From: Emydura subglobosa
Taxonomy: Eukaryota > Chordata > Testudines > Chelidae
NCBI GenBank assembly: GCA_007922225.1
Contig: ML679956.1
Span: 20,710,689 to 20,774,688, forward strand
DNA: 64,000 nucleotides
Direction: 5' to 3'
Part shown: positions 11,111 through 26,454 of the stretch, piece by piece
Layout: each line of letters starts with the position of its first letter
Position numbering within the stretch: position 1 is the first letter of the stretch
Made by a program: the position numbers and the translations under genes
The notes under the pieces: generated by a model
The model's database searches: none
What the model was told of the DNA's origin: nothing
Seen by the model: only the letters and a program-made list of their open reading frames with translations

Positions 11111-12792
11111 ACATTTTCAGTGCCCAACATTCTCTGGTCACAATTTAGTGACCCATTGAAAGTTTTCTAAATTGTTTTGTCTGACAGCTAACCCAGTGTC
11201 ACATCTGAGGTTTTTAGGAATATTTTAAAAATAATTCTGATAATGATGGTGGCAATTACATATACATGGTGTTTTGTCCTAGAGATGATTTTTAAGTTAG
11301 CTATCTTGTTTTACGTAAATTTATTTCTTAGTTTATTTAAGTTTTATTCATTCTCACAAGAACTTCTGCAGCTTAATATTCATACAGAGAAGGTAAAATA
11401 TGCAGGTTACAATGCACATTGTACCGAGAGATCACATGCAACTACCTCAAAACTGTTTCAACTTTAAAAACTAAAGTTTAATAAAAAGAAAATAGCCCTC
11501 CATCTTAGTGCAACTAGCTGAAAGTTCATAAAGCCAGAGAAGGGAAATAAAAAGAACACCAAATCTATTATGTTTACATAATCTCATGATTTTTAAGCCA
11601 ATCTTATGATTTTTGGTGAGCCTGACTCATGATTTTTGAACATTTGGGGTTAGCAATACCATGAAAGTGACTTGAGAGTGTCAATTTCATTCCTGTTTAA
11701 AGTCAGTTTCTAGTCTACTATTTGTAGTGTGGTAACACCCCTAGAGCTCTAGGCAGGTACAGTATAAACCATGAGCCCTTGCTTTAGTAGCATTTTTCAA
11801 AAGTTAAATGATCTATCCCAAGCTTGATGAACTGCAAAAAGTAAGACCCCTAAACGATAGAAAATAATCTAAATTTTTTTACAATTGTTGTATTTAAGTG
11901 TTTGTAACAAAGTAAGAATAAACATTATATAGGAATTAGATACAGTGCTTCTGTCAGCTAATTTCTAAATTATTATCTGAAAAAAACCTAGAATTTTTAG
12001 GTGCCTAAGTAACCCCTGGAATCACGATTAAAATTAGTCCCCTCCAAAATCTGAAATGGCGCCCCTGGCTGTGGCCACTTTCCACAGAAAGGAACACGAG
12101 AAGCCCAGTTTTCACATGCAGTCATCTCAAATGTGTGTTAACAGGCATGCAAAATTGATAATTGTGCACCAAAGTGCTCATGCATGGACACAATTTAAGC
12201 AGCTACTTTTGTCAGTTGGCCTTTGTTAGGTTTTTTGTTTATTTTTTGAACGGCTACCCCTGCAGAACTGTTACTCAAAGTGTGTCAGCACAACTTTATA
12301 CTAAGCCAGCGAAAACCATTATACAATGAACACACATTTTTCTAATTATTCAGCCTTAGAAATATATGTCTGGGCTCTTATATTTTATTGTTCAAATCTG
12401 CTGAAATGCTCGATGAATGCCTTTGTGACAGACTGCCAACTAAGAGAGAAAGTGAATCCCTCTAAATCTGGAGTTTAGTGAATCCACAGCTGAGATACTT
12501 AAGGCTGTAAAAGCATTCAACTCCCACTCTGCGATTCCTCCACTCTGGCTCTTTGCTTCCAAGAACCTGAATGTAGCACACAACTTCTGCCAACTCTGTG
12601 GCATGAATTCTAAATGAGTTTCATTCTCATCTATAAACACAGTTGACTGAATACACAGCTACAGCACCATCTAAAGGCAAAAGGTTGACATCAAATAGCC
12701 AGAGTTTTGATTCACCTAAAATCCTCGGTTAAAAAGAAATCTGGTTCTGTATTTTATACTCTTCATTCTTTAAGCAGAGCAGTTCAAATCAG

Positions 12793-13089
12793 ATCTGGTC
12801 TACACTTAAAATTAGGTCTATATGACTTCAGCGCTCAGGGGTGTAAAAAATCTACACTTCTGAATACAATAGCTGTGCCGATCTAACCCCTGGTGTAGAC
12901 ACAGCTAGGCTCCAAGGAAGAATGCTTCCATCAATCTAGCTACTGTGACATGGAGAGGTGGGGTTTCTGTGGTAATGGAACCCCGCCCCCTTTTGTTGCT
13001 TAAGAAAGTGTCTACACTATGGGTGCCACAGCGGCATAGCTAAGGCACCCTTGCTATGCTACTGTAATGCCTATAGTGTAGACATAGCC
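12793..13089. mobile_element. hAT-like MITE (TCTACACT family)
   Basis: Left end ATCTGGTCTACACTTAAAAT, right end TATAGTGTAGACATAGCC, which are imperfect inverted repeats. Another TCTACACTT/GTGTAGACA pair lies inside at 12852 and 12893, suggesting a composite or internal palindrome. Non-coding. Confidence 0.7.
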
Positions 13090-13169
13090 TAACATTTAAA
13101 TACCCTTCAAGTAAGCACTAGGAGAGTTCTGTAGTATGCCAGCTTATTTCTAGATACAAGAATATGCCC

Positions 13170-13186
13170 ACTTTTTTTTTTTTTTA
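13170..13186. repeat. Poly-T tract
   Basis: An uninterrupted T run of about 16-17 bases inside intron 11. No associated retroposon body is recognised. Confidence 0.85.
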
Positions 13187-13510
13187 TGTATTTTTAATTG
13201 AAGTCATTTAAGGCCGTGGTCCAAAGCATTACAGCCTCACAAGAACAATGCCCATTTTCATTCTATTATGAATGGTACAATAAGCTGAATGAAGGCCAGA
13301 CACTGAAGACCCCAATAACAGGAGCCAACAGACTAGTGTGTTGATGGAGGATTTTGTTTTGAATTATTACAAAGAGGGTTGTTCTCAGTCCACAGATCTC
13401 TAGCATCTTTAGGCAGCTGACAGGTTTGTGTGTGAAATATATCGCCCAGTAGTGCTGAACAGGAAAGGGAAGTGAGAAGATAGTGATTCCAAAATTATGA
13501 CTGTGATTCA

Positions 13511-16440
<2,930 letters not shown>

Positions 16441-16577
16441 CTCTGGCCCCAGCATCGCAGCTGGATCTGTAATTGTTGACATTACTTCATTGATCAATTC
16501 AATAGGAATATCTCCTACAACGCGGGGTTTTTTTGAATCTTCCTGAGAATAAGGTTCAGTATTTTTTCTCTTCTCTC
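16441..16577 (-). CDS. KAT2B: KAT2B exon 9: linker with nuclear-localisation and autoacetylation lysines
   Basis: 137 bases, residues 405-450. EKRKNTEPYSQEDSKKPRV is followed by GDIPIELINEVMSTITDPAA and ends MLGPE. The basic patch (Lys420-Lys421) aligns with human Lys441-Lys442 using the offset of 21; that region is known to act in nuclear localisation and autoacetylation of PCAF. The residues between EKRK and KKPRV differ from mammals, as expected for a flexible linker. Acceptor CATAG|GA, donor GAG|GTGAGA. Confidence 0.95.
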
Positions 16578-19500
16578 CTATGCAATCAAAGCAGAACAAA
16601 ATGAAAGGATAATTTAAAGACCAAACAGTTGTCACAGACAAAGTATATATTCCATTTATAAGATAAAAGCAGCAAGAAATTAGCCTTGTGAACACCGCAG
16701 TAGATCAAATCAAGTACAACCAGGAAGTTAATCACTTTCCGAATGTAATTGATTTTTGTAAATGAACTAAGATTTGAGGTTCTTTTTCAGCAACGCAAGA
16801 AAGTCAATTTTACAATTCAAAGTACTGACGTGTGATCAATCTTTTTGTTAATAAGACTGTACTGGGCATGAATCCATTACTCAGAGCCCTAGGAAAATCA
16901 CTACAAGTCTTGCTAAAAAACAATACTATGCACTGAAGTTGCAACTGAGCTACTACTGAACTAATGCAGGCAGCTCATGTTACCAAGAGCCATCAAATTT
17001 AAAAAAATAAATAAATAAAATAAAAAAGTTGGTTAGAGGGAGGTACCTATGAAAAGCTGAAGAGTTTAGGATAAAAGAAAGTCCTATAAATACAGATAAA
17101 TTTAGTAAAAAGACATAGCACAGCAATGTACTGCCAAGGAGATCAGAGTTTGAATCTGAGACTCCACTCCTTGTTCAATGTGGTGGGAGCGCACTACAGA
17201 TGCCACTGCCCAAGTGCTCCTGATTCTGCTGTTGGCGGCCAGGGGGCAGTGCGGGGCAGTGCAGGGCAGAGCGGGTTGCCAGCAAGCACCCCGGCTCCCA
17301 CAGCACAGAAAGCCAGGGGCTCAAGTGGGCTAGGCAGCTCCCCAACAGCTTCTGATCTGAAGGCTCCTAGCAGGAGTCGACCGTTTTCAAACTGGCATGT
17401 CCCCCCGCCCAGTTTGAACACCCCTGTGCTAAGTGGGTGGCAGAAATCTGGGGGGGCACATGACCCCACATGTCCCCAGCATGCATCGCCTCTATGGGGT
17501 GCAAACATGCTTGCTCGTCCCAGGTGCTAAAATGCCTCGCTACGGCTGTGAATGATACTCACCTTAGGTAGCCACTTTTGCAAATAAGCGTAAGACTGAT
17601 ACGCACAGTACTGAAAACAATTCTCTCTCTCCACAGACCTGTCCCATAAGGATCAAATATCTTCCCACTGCTATTTAAAATGTACTTATGGTACGAGGAG
17701 TGACTAAAAATGGCACTTTCTCTGACTCAACAGATCTGCTCACTGCATGGCTTTACTGACCAAAGGAAGTTTTCACTTCAGTCTGCAGTAAAGAGACAAT
17801 ATAGCTAAGGAAGACAGAGCTGGATTCTGTTCTGACTTATGCATCAGCCACAAATCTGGCAGCTTAATTCCAACTGCAGAATCTGTTAGTCATTGTGTAA
17901 CAGAAAGGAAAAAAGGAGCTTAGCTCTGGGGTCCTACACTGCGTTTGCAATGGTGGCATTTACAAATAAACCTATTTTGATTTGCAGTATTAACTGCTTT
18001 GACATGAAAGTCCTTGAGAGGATATCCCAACAATGTCAACTTTAGAATTGCTTGTGTGCCTTTATCAGCACTTTATTCTTCTCCTATTTTTGTTGGCAGC
18101 CTGTTGTGTGTCTAAGCAAAATGGAACTAGGTTATGGATCATCAGCTCACACCAGGTTCTTGCTTTAGCTGGTTTGCATTCTAACATTGGTGCTAGATTT
18201 TGGTGTTTGTGTATAATTTCCTTTTTTTAAAAACCTAGAAAGAAATGTCATTGGTATGTTTGTTAATATCAAATTATCATATGTAAACATCATCACTGCA
18301 ACACTGCCTTTATGCTGATATGTCAGCACTGACTTGAGGACATACATCCATTTGCACTTTCTTGCTCCACATTATCTCCATAAATTCACATTAAAACCAT
18401 TTTTGCCTTTCGTCAACACAATGTCCCCTTCAGAGATCTCTATTGCCATCATCTTGAAATCACATCAATCCAACAGACTTGCACTAACCCTGTTATGAGC
18501 ATTTGGGGATGGCAAGAGACTCCAATAGAGTGAATGACGAATTAATGCGATCATAAAAAAGTTCAGCAAAGTTGCTACTGCCCATGCTTAGGAGCCAATA
18601 GTACACATTTTTGCCATTTTCTGCTAAACATCAGAACAGCTTACTAAATCCACTTCTTTTTAAAAAATTGACTCACGTAATTTTATCCAAAACTCGACGT
18701 AAAAATGAAGCTAGCTATGCCTTATGTGTTGTGAGCCTTAGAACTAGATACCCATTATTGATTTTTTTAAACTTATTGTAGAAACAAAAGTGCAGCTGGT
18801 CTGACAGTGTGTATGTATATCATATTTCAACCATATGTAACTTTAAGAAACCAAGATATTAAATCCACCAATCAAAATACAATAGAAACAACATTAGTAT
18901 TGACTACAGACTGAGATGTAATGTAGCAAAGGCAGACTGAAGACTGTTTTTAAAAATAAGTTAAATCTGAATCTCGCAAACTGCAAGGGGCAGAGATTAT
19001 CCACTACATGACTGTTGTAAATTTATCTTTTATTTGTGTTAGGTCACAGTTCTCTGCCTTCCACTCTGCTGTGATGCCCCAGTAAGCATCATATTGAGAT
19101 GTTCCAGCTTTCAAGTAAAGACACTGGAGCACAGAGATAACATATGAAGAGTAGGGGTCTGGGGTTAAGCATTTTTTTTATTGTGTTGCAAAGATTTTGT
19201 TTTTCTTTTTATGGTCTTATTTTATAACCCAAATAACTTATGCTCATACATGCTGGAGCACGGCAGTGAAATGGAAGTCAGTTACATGACTTCAAAGGAC
19301 TTTAAACAAAAGGCAAGTTCACAAACAGTTATGTGCTGATATCCCTCTGCTTCCTACTACTTGGAACATTAAGCATATGACCCTAAAATTGCCTCATTTT
19401 TCAAACAAGATTTTTGGGTCACCTTTGATTTTTTTTCTTCTGGATTAACATGGGAGTTTTAAATCATATCTGTAAACAAAACAATCGTCCAGTACGTAAC

Positions 19501-19794
19501 CGAGAGCTTGAACTAAACTGGCCATCATTTTGCTTTCCATTGCAGTGGATATGTGCCATGGAACTCAACATGTGGTGAATGCTATGCTGTAATTTGTCTG
19601 CATTAGAACAGACACTGATTCTTTAAAGCTGACTTGTTTTCTCCATCCCCCCAAGTTATTTTTAATAAGATCTGTGGATTTCAGCTATGCCACAGCTATT
19701 AACAACAAATAAAACTATAGGTTTGACACAACATAAAACCATGTTGTAATAAATTGGCTGAACAGATGACAAGATGAACTTCCTTTCAGGTTAC
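16578..19794 (-). other. KAT2B: KAT2B intron 8
   Basis: 3.2 kb. A GC-richer block at 17100-17560 looks like a decayed retroposon composite. The rest (16578-17099 and 17561-19794) is AT-rich with no gene or clear repeat recognised. Confidence 0.8.
17100..17560 (+). repeat. Probable decayed retroposon with tRNA-like start
   Basis: AGTTTGAATCTGAGAC at about 17148 resembles a pol III B box. It is followed by a GC-rich stretch with GGCAGTGCGGGGCAGTGC-type short duplications and a GGGGTGCAAAC end. A 134-codon frame crosses it but is low-complexity and shows no domain. The family is not recognised. Confidence 0.35.
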
Positions 19795-19920
19795 CTAGAG
19801 TTGGGTCATGGCCAGAAGAAACTTTGCAAGCAGGACTCATGCTTCCGCTGTTGGGTTGTTCTAGAGATGAAGGACTTGCACTATATGAAACAGACCTTGC
19901 CACAGGGGGAGGACTGATAA
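19795..19920 (-). CDS. KAT2B: KAT2B exon 8: serine-rich linker
   Basis: 126 bases, residues 363-405. It encodes ISPPPVARSVSYSASPSSLE, then QPNSGSMSPACKVSSGHDPT. This region joins the PCAF homology domain to the HAT domain, is rich in Ser and Pro, and is poorly conserved apart from the SSLEQPN and SPACK words shared with mammalian KAT2B. Acceptor TTGCAG|TT, donor CTAG|GTAACC. Confidence 0.93.
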
Positions 19921-20462
19921 CTGCAACAATATAAAAGAGAAAGAATTTTCAAGATATTAGAATTCACCACAACACTGACTGGAAGAACAAACAAACAACT
20001 TCAAAAAGCTACACTGGAAGTGAGTATCAAATGGTTTTTCAACAGCACTCCACGTTATGTAGTGCAATCAAAAACTAGGGTAAAGAATGCTATTGGTAGA
20101 CATTTCTAGAAGGGGCTTTTCTGATTATTTTTATTGTATTTTAAAATTTGTTATTGCACAGCAAACCAGATTCTTTGGTGAGCAGGTGGGGACTTAAGAA
20201 TTATGACTTCTAAAATCTTTCAGCTAACAAATACAGCTCTAACACTTTTCATTGTATTACAGAGCTAATTTTACTCCACTGCCAATATCAGGCTTTTATT
20301 CCTCTGCAGTGTTGTGCAAAAGCTAGAAAAAATGGGCTTCCTCAACATGCCCACCTAGCTAGCTGGCATTCTGCCACACCAAGAAACAATTGACTACTAG
20401 TTCTCAAGGGTCTTCTATGAAAAGATGTAAGACCTCACTAAATTGGACTCCACTTATATTTC

Positions 20463-20540
20463 TTGGTCCTGTCTCAGTGCAGGGGACTGCACGTGATGAT
20501 TTCTTGAACTCCCTTCCAGCCCTACGTTTCTCTGATTCCA
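20463..20540 (+). mobile_element. CR1 LINE 3' tail fragment
   Basis: The sequence runs from TGGTCCTGTCTCAGTGCAGG through CCCTTCCAGCCCTACG to the octamer-like end TCTGATTCC. This is the typical extreme 3' end of an amniote CR1, truncated at 78 bases. Confidence 0.8.
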
Positions 20541-21355
20541 TAAACATGCTAGCCAAACCAAATCCAATGAAAGTGATTCTTGTGCCACCATTTAACGTTA
20601 TGATTTTTCAAAATAAAAACCTCACACTTCTCTGTCTCTTCTAACATATATTTAATTTCACACGTTCAGATTTGTTTAGTGCCACTAATCATTTTCTGAC
20701 AAGGGGGCTCATTGGAAACTGGACATATGCAGTCTCTCTCTTTGTAAACCCTTACTATTATGTAAGCAAAAGCAAGAGGCCCCACTTTCAATTGTTTTCT
20801 GAAGTAATCACATGGGAAGAACCTGGCTATTTTGACTCTGGATCAGTATAGGTCAATATTTGAAGTGTACTGAAGTTTAGCTGATGAAATGACGTCTGTA
20901 AACAAGATACAGTTAATGCTATACTGAGCCTCTCTCTTATAGGGATCATAAACAGGCTGGAATAGGTGTGGAGGGGCAGGCAGCTTGAGTCTAATTTCAC
21001 ATGGCCTCTTAAATATTTACCTCTTTTTATAGATACATTTTTCAACATGTGACTTCCACCCCAACCCCACAATAACCATGTATGATCAGATACTCGTTAG
21101 AAACTAGAAATTACTCACAAAGTTACATGCCTGTCCCAATGGAAGGGTCCCTAATACATGGTAAGAGATTCATTATCGGAGACACACAAGGCTGGCACAA
21201 TGCTTCCCCAGTTGACAATCAGGGAAAGCTAGATCAGATGCTTCAATAGCCCCAACCCTGACTTCAGTAGTCTAGTAGATAGATAGACTACTGAGCAGTA
21301 TGAATGAATTTTAAATATTCTATAAGCAAATATATCTTTCCTGGAAATTTGTAAG

Positions 21356-21784
21356 TGCTGCTTCTGTGAGACAGAAAGTAAATAAGGAAGTGTTATTTAC
21401 TCCTTCTCATAACACAAAAACTAGGGGCCACCAAATGAAATTAATAGACAGCAGGTTTAAAATGAACAAAATGAAGCATTTCTTCACACAACACACAGTC
21501 AACCTGTTGAACTCCTTGCCAGAAGATGTTGTGAAAGCCAAGACTATAGCAGGGTTCAAAAAAGAACTAGATAAATTAATGGGGGCTAGGTTCATCAATG
21601 GCTATTAGCCAGGATAGGCAGAGATTGCTGTTTGCCAGAAGCTGGGAATGGGCAATGGGATGAATCATTTGATGATTACCTGTTCTATTCATTCCCTCTG
21701 AAGCACCTGGTATTGGCCACTCTCAGAAGGCAGGATACTGGGCTAGATGGATCATTGGTCTGATCCACCATGGCCATTCTTATG
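21356..21784 (+). mobile_element. CR1 LINE 3' end
   Basis: A plus-strand 80-codon frame (21366-21608) preserves the C-terminal tail of the CR1 reverse transcriptase protein ([41 protein letters not shown]). It is followed by the 3' UTR words GAAGCACCTGGTATTGGCCA and GGGCTAGATGGATCATTGGT, ending CCATTCTTATGA. 5'-truncated, as usual for CR1. Confidence 0.88.
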
Positions 21785-22237
21785 AGACAGCCATGAGTAG
21801 AATTCTGGGGAGCCCTGACTGGGAAAAGCATTGCTCTGAACTGAGCTGATGAACAGTTGGTATGGGCAGGAAGTGTAATTGGACACCAGGCAATGTCTGA
21901 GGTAGCTCTAAAAAAAACCAAGACAGCTAGGGTACATATTACAGCATCAAGATATAAAATGTTCTGAGGTAAGATATCACCAGTTGTATGCCTTTCTAGA
22001 GGAGAGTATTTCATCATTAGAGTAGAATCTTTCCATGATGAACCAAAGGGACTGCTTCCTGTGTATATCTGGACATGGACTGATATTCAGGCTACCAGTT
22101 TCAGTAGAAGCTGCCATATAAATCTGCATTTCTAGTACTTCCTGCTTACAATTTCACCACTTTCTCTCAGTAGATTTTGCAGATGTATTGTGTTCTTTAT
22201 ACAGTATCTCCCTGACCCAGTGCTAAATGCAGATTAC

Positions 22238-22344
22238 CTGTTTGGATTCCTAGCTGGCCAGTTCGAGAAGAGGACACCATGAAATCCTGATCCCAAATAG
22301 GAGAATTCTGACTATACACTTCTTCCTCTAACATGGATAGAAAC
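22238..22344 (-). CDS. KAT2B: KAT2B exon 7: end of the PCAF homology region
   Basis: 107 bases, residues 327-363. It encodes FLSMLEEEVYSQNSPIWDQD, then FMVSSSRTGQLGIQT. The SPIWDQDF motif is characteristic of PCAF/GCN5 and marks the end of the metazoan-specific N-terminal domain. Acceptor TCTAG|G, donor ACAG|GTAATC. The first base completes the Lys codon split from exon 6. Confidence 0.96.
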
Positions 22345-23054
22345 CTAGATGCAGAAACAGAGGGATATTAAACACCAAAGAATTACTACTAATTGGGTAC
22401 TAGTAATTACCCAAAGGAAGAAAGGCCTTCCTTCAGAATGATCATTTAAAACTTTTATTAAAATGTTTTGAATAAAGAATGAAGAAACTGGAGAAGTTGG
22501 TGATTCTACAATTAAACATTGTTGGCCAATTTTTTTAACTTATATTTTAATAAAACAAACCATGGTGAACATGTAACACTTGAAGTTATACACCTTAACT
22601 AGATGTAAATGTTTCCTCTACAATAACTTTTTTGGCTCACAGGTGGCATACAACATATGCATAGCACAAATGAAGGCATTAATAGGAAAGCTGTGTGTTG
22701 ATAAGCAAGACTGTGTTGATCTTATGCAACTGCAAGACATTTTTTTCCTATTAATTCTGGAAAATCTAGTATTTGGCAGATGAATTTGCATTCTTACTTT
22801 CAGGTTCACGTACAAAAATCCCAGTAGCACTAGTCATTTACATTGGTCTTATGAATGACCATTTATTAATGTGTGCAACTGCACCTAGGGACTTATATGT
22901 CATTTTAAAAATTAGCCATGTATGTTTATAAAAAACGAAGTTACTTTGCATCCATTTATGGAATGTCTCACGAGCATAACACTAAGTGTTACACATCAGA
23001 ACATGAAGCATGCCAATATATCACTGCCCTTTCATAGCTCAGACAGCTGCACAC

Positions 23055-23345
23055 GCTCTGGATAGGCCTACACTGAAACTAGGTGGTGTAATTCCTAGCT
23101 CGGTTACACATACACGCGCAAGGTTTGACTGAACTAGCGTGCTAAAAATGGCAGTGCCATGAGAGTGGCACAGGTTAGCCACCTGAGTATGCACCTAGGA
23201 CCTCAGACTGCATTGTACTCAGGTGTCTAACCCAAGCTGCCTCCTGTGCCTCCATAGCCACGTTATGCCTTTTAGTGTACTCGCTTGGGGGGGGAAAGAG
23301 CGCATGTGCACACGCATGCCCAAGCTGGGAACTACACCTCCTCCC
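23055..23345. mobile_element. hAT-like MITE (TCTACACT family), diverged
   Basis: Begins GGATAGGCCTACACTGAAAC, then the CTAGCTCGGTTACAC and AGTGGCACAGGTTAGCC words of a family common in turtles. A matching right terminus is not clear, so the end is approximate. Confidence 0.5.
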
Positions 23346-24129
23346 AGCAGTGCAGCCATGTCCTATGTTACACAGAAGGATCTTTAGAGGCCAGCAGCAT
23401 GACCCCACACATTTTTACTCTCTAGAGCAGTCCTTATTTGTGTGACTTGTCCAACTGAAATCAAACATGATCATTTGAATGAGGAGTCAGTTAAACTGAC
23501 CTGGGATCCAGGGGTGAATTTCCCTGAGGCGTTAAAGGTCAAACCTGGCAGTTGCAAAAGAGGATTTAAAGTAGTTGAAGGTGCTGCCCCTAGATCCCCC
23601 TCTGCCACATTTTGTGGTTTTACCACCTCATTATTTGGTTTTTAAATGTTTCTCTCTGCCTTATTCCGCTGTCAGAGACCTACAGAAAACAACAGGGAAG
23701 CTGGCTTTGCAGGAGATTCAGTGACACTGACTATGTAAAGTGCTGCCAAGGGCACTACGAAAACAAGTTGAAGATGCAATTGTTAGTACATGTCTTTCCT
23801 TCTTTGATCTCAGTTACTCACATCACCAGTGTTCCCTGTAACCAGAGCAAGTACAAGATTTCAGATGGACTTTGGGAGTAAATGCAGCTGACTATAATAT
23901 TTCTTTAATGTTGGAATATTCTTTAATTAATATTAATATTTCTTTAATGCTGGAAGTCCATCTGAACGTATTAGTTTAATACCCATACCACCTTCCTCCT
24001 TCACACACACAGATGCTCATACAGATGTGCACATGTTCACAGTCCCAGACACTAGGGGCAGTGGACACACGACACCACTCAGGTCCCAGATGATATCTCA
24101 CCAAAATAAGAACCCTAGATCATCAGAAA

Positions 24130-24265
24130 TCACCTTAAAGTCAAACTGTGGCTCAGTTTCCCCACTTAAAATAGGCGGATAATGAGACTAACTACATTTG
24201 CAAAGTGCTTTGCTAGTTCCGGATGAATAGCTGCTACAGAAGCACTGAGTATTAAAGGCTAACCA
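24130..24265 (+). repeat. MIR/CORE-SINE-like fragment
   Basis: CTGTGGCTCAGTTTCCCCAC, then ATAGGCGGATAATGAGAC and GCAAAGTGCTTTGC. This is the order of landmarks in the middle and 3' part of MIR-type SINEs. Confidence 0.65.
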
Positions 24266-24349
24266 TCCTTCCTGGGACCTCAATCCAGTTTTAACACTTA
24301 TTATGTTCCTTCCTTTTTTCAGTATTAATTACAATAATTAATAATTATA

Positions 24350-24545
24350 ATTTATAATTATTATTTGTATTACATTAGCATCCAAGTAATATCAGGACCT
24401 ACTGTGCTAGGTGCTATACATTACACACAATAAGAGACAGTCCGTGCTCCCAAGAGTTTACAAGCTAAATAGACAAGAGAGACCCAGAGAGGGGAAGTGA
24501 CTTGCCCAAGATCACACAGCAGGTTAGTGGCAGAGCAGGACCCAG
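24350..24545 (+). repeat. Ancient amniote retroposon fragment
   Basis: CTACTGTGCTAGGTGCTATA, ATAAGAGACAGTCCGTGCTC, AAGTGACTTGCCCAAGATCA and CACAGCAGGTTAGTGGCAGA occur in the fixed order seen in widespread amniote MIR/L2-like repeats. Confidence 0.6.
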
Positions 24546-24589
24546 GATACAGGGGAAGAAGACTGAGAAGCGACTTGATCATGGTGTTT

Positions 24590-24936
24590 TAGTACCTGGA
24601 TTGGGATTAAATAGCAGGTACTACAGGGCTCTTTAACCTAGTGGAGAAAAGCACAAGAACCAATAGATGACCACTGAAGCCAGACAAATTCCCATTAGAA
24701 ATAAGGCCCACATTTTTAACATTGTGGGTGAATAACCATTGGAACAAAGCCCCAAGGGGCGCGATGGATTCTCCATTTCTTGATGTCTTCAAATCCAGGC
24801 TGGATGCCTTTCTGGACAATGTGCTTTAGTCAAGCATGAATTTTGGGGATCAATCCAAGGATAACTGGATGAAATTTAATGGCCTGTGTTATACAGGAGG
24901 TCAGGGTAGATGATCTAATGGGCACTTCCAGCCTTA
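24590..24936 (+). mobile_element. CR1 LINE 3' end
   Basis: Words from the end of the CR1 protein (TGGATTCTCCATTTCTTGAT followed by TTCAAATCCAGGCTGGATGC) and its 3' UTR (CTGTGTTATACAGGAGGTCA, TAGATGATCTAATGGGCACT, TTCCAGCCTT) occur in order. An A-rich run follows at 24937-24965. Different subfamily from the copy at 21356. Confidence 0.82.
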
Positions 24937-24965
24937 AAAAAAAAAAAACAAAAAACAAAAAACAA
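24937..24965. repeat. A-rich simple repeat
   Basis: AAAAAAC-type units directly after a CR1 3' end, probably grown from its tail. Confidence 0.9.
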
Positions 24966-25420
24966 ACTATGAATGCTGAGTAAGGACTACTCTATAAGGA
25001 TTTGCAGGACTGAGTCCCAGGATTGTATTTGATACATAGAACATTTATACATATATACAGCACACGGGCAGTCAACTGATATCCATTCTGGTTGAAAATG
25101 GCTATATAAAGTTTTAAGTGGTTGAGACCCTCCCAACCGTTTTGAATCATAGTGACAGTGAGCATAAAAAACAAGTGAAAATCTAGCCAGGGCTGTGTTT
25201 ACCGATGTCAGAAATATTGCATGTACACGCCTATTACACAATTATCCTTGTACTCCCCTACTTGCCTAGACGCTCACAGATATGATGTAAGCCCTACACA
25301 TGTTATGTCATTGTGTCAAAAGGACTAAATTTGCATCTCAGAAAATACTTCTGAATTAACACTTCTAAATTTTCTTTTAAGTATTAAAATATTAACTTGG
25401 TTAAGAAATCAATAAGCTAC

Positions 25421-25726
25421 GGGCATGTCTATACTGCAATACAAAATCTGTGGCACTGAGTCTCAGAGCCCAGGTCAGCTGATTCTCGCTCGTGGGGCTC
25501 AGGCTGCAGGTCTGAAAACAGCAGTGTCAATGTTTGGGCTTGGGTTGGATCCCAGGCTCTGAGACCCACCCCCTCACAGGGTCTCAGAGCCTGGACTCCA
25601 GCCCAAGCCTGAATGTCTACACCGCAGTTTTATAGCCCCGCAACGCGAGCCCTGCAAACCTAAGTCAGCTGAGCCGGGCCAGCTACGGCCATGCCACAGG
25701 TCTTTTATTGGAGTGCAGACATACCC
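25421..25726. mobile_element. hAT-like MITE (TCTACACT family)
   Basis: Terminal inverted repeats GGGCATGTCTATACTGCAAT (25421-25440) and the complement of ATTGGAGTGCAGACATACCC (25707-25726) match at 16 of 20 positions. The inside holds a TGAGTCTCAGAGCC / GGTCTCAGAGCCTGGA pair. Same family as 44521-44778. Confidence 0.82.
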
Positions 25727-25933
25727 TATAACACTGATGTTATAATCATAACTAAGTCACATTACAAATCCCCCGAAGATCGCTTTTTAAGGCACACCTG
25801 CTTACCCACCATGCAGAAATGTTGTTGAACAAAGCACAAGTGGCCACTCAGGCTTTGACTGCTGAGATCTTCACTTTGAAAATAAGAATTAGCTCAGTAT
25901 TCTAAACTGTCACTTGTGGCCTGCACTAAGTCG

Positions 25934-26435
25934 GGGGGCTGGTCTACGGTACAGAGATGTGTCGACAAAAGACCGGAGGTGTACATACTGAAGTGCTCCT
26001 CCCACCAATGTAACTCCCTCTGCTGTGCTGACATAAAAACACCTCAACCAGAGGTGTCAGGCTTATGTTGGGGTAGTTAGGGCAAAGCAGTGCCCGGGGC
26101 GGCTCCCCTCCCCGCTCCCAGCTGGGAGCCGGGGTCCAGCTGCCCCAGGTTTCTCACCCGGCTCCCAGACTGAAGTGGGGTCCAGCTGCCATGTCTGCTG
26201 GAACCCTGAAATTGACAAGGGTGATAGTCAACAGCCGATGTAAGGAACGCTGATACCACGTCCCTCTATCTATGCCGACATAAGCCCTACACCTCTCGTT
26301 GTTGAGGTGGTTTTATTATGTCAGCATAGCAGGGGAGTTACATCGGTGAGAGGAGCATTTGAATGTGTACACCACCACTGTTTTGTTGACAAAAACTGAC
26401 TTTTGTCGACAAAACTCTCTAGTGTAGACCAGCCC
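25934..26435. mobile_element. hAT-like MITE with a GC-rich internal block
   Basis: Left end GGGGGCTGGTCTACGGT and right end CTAGTGTAGACCAGCCC are inverted. TGTCGACAAAA boxes occur near both ends (25971 and 26404). The centre (about 26080-26210) is GC-rich (GTGCCCGGGGCGGCTCCCC) and may be a second nested insertion. Confidence 0.75.
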
Positions 26436-26454
26436 TTAGTGTCTAGCAGAGTAA

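Larger units (their letters stand above)
19921..22237 (-). other. KAT2B: KAT2B intron 7
   Basis: 2.3 kb carrying CR1 3' pieces at 20463-20540 and 21356-21784, both opposite to KAT2B. Positions 19921-20460, 20541-21355 and 21785-22237 show no gene or recognised repeat, except a short GATA run near 21275. Confidence 0.85.

Noticed and set aside
17126..17530. A 134-codon plus-strand frame in intron 8
   Set aside because: Low-complexity translation across a GC-rich retroposon-like block; no family match.
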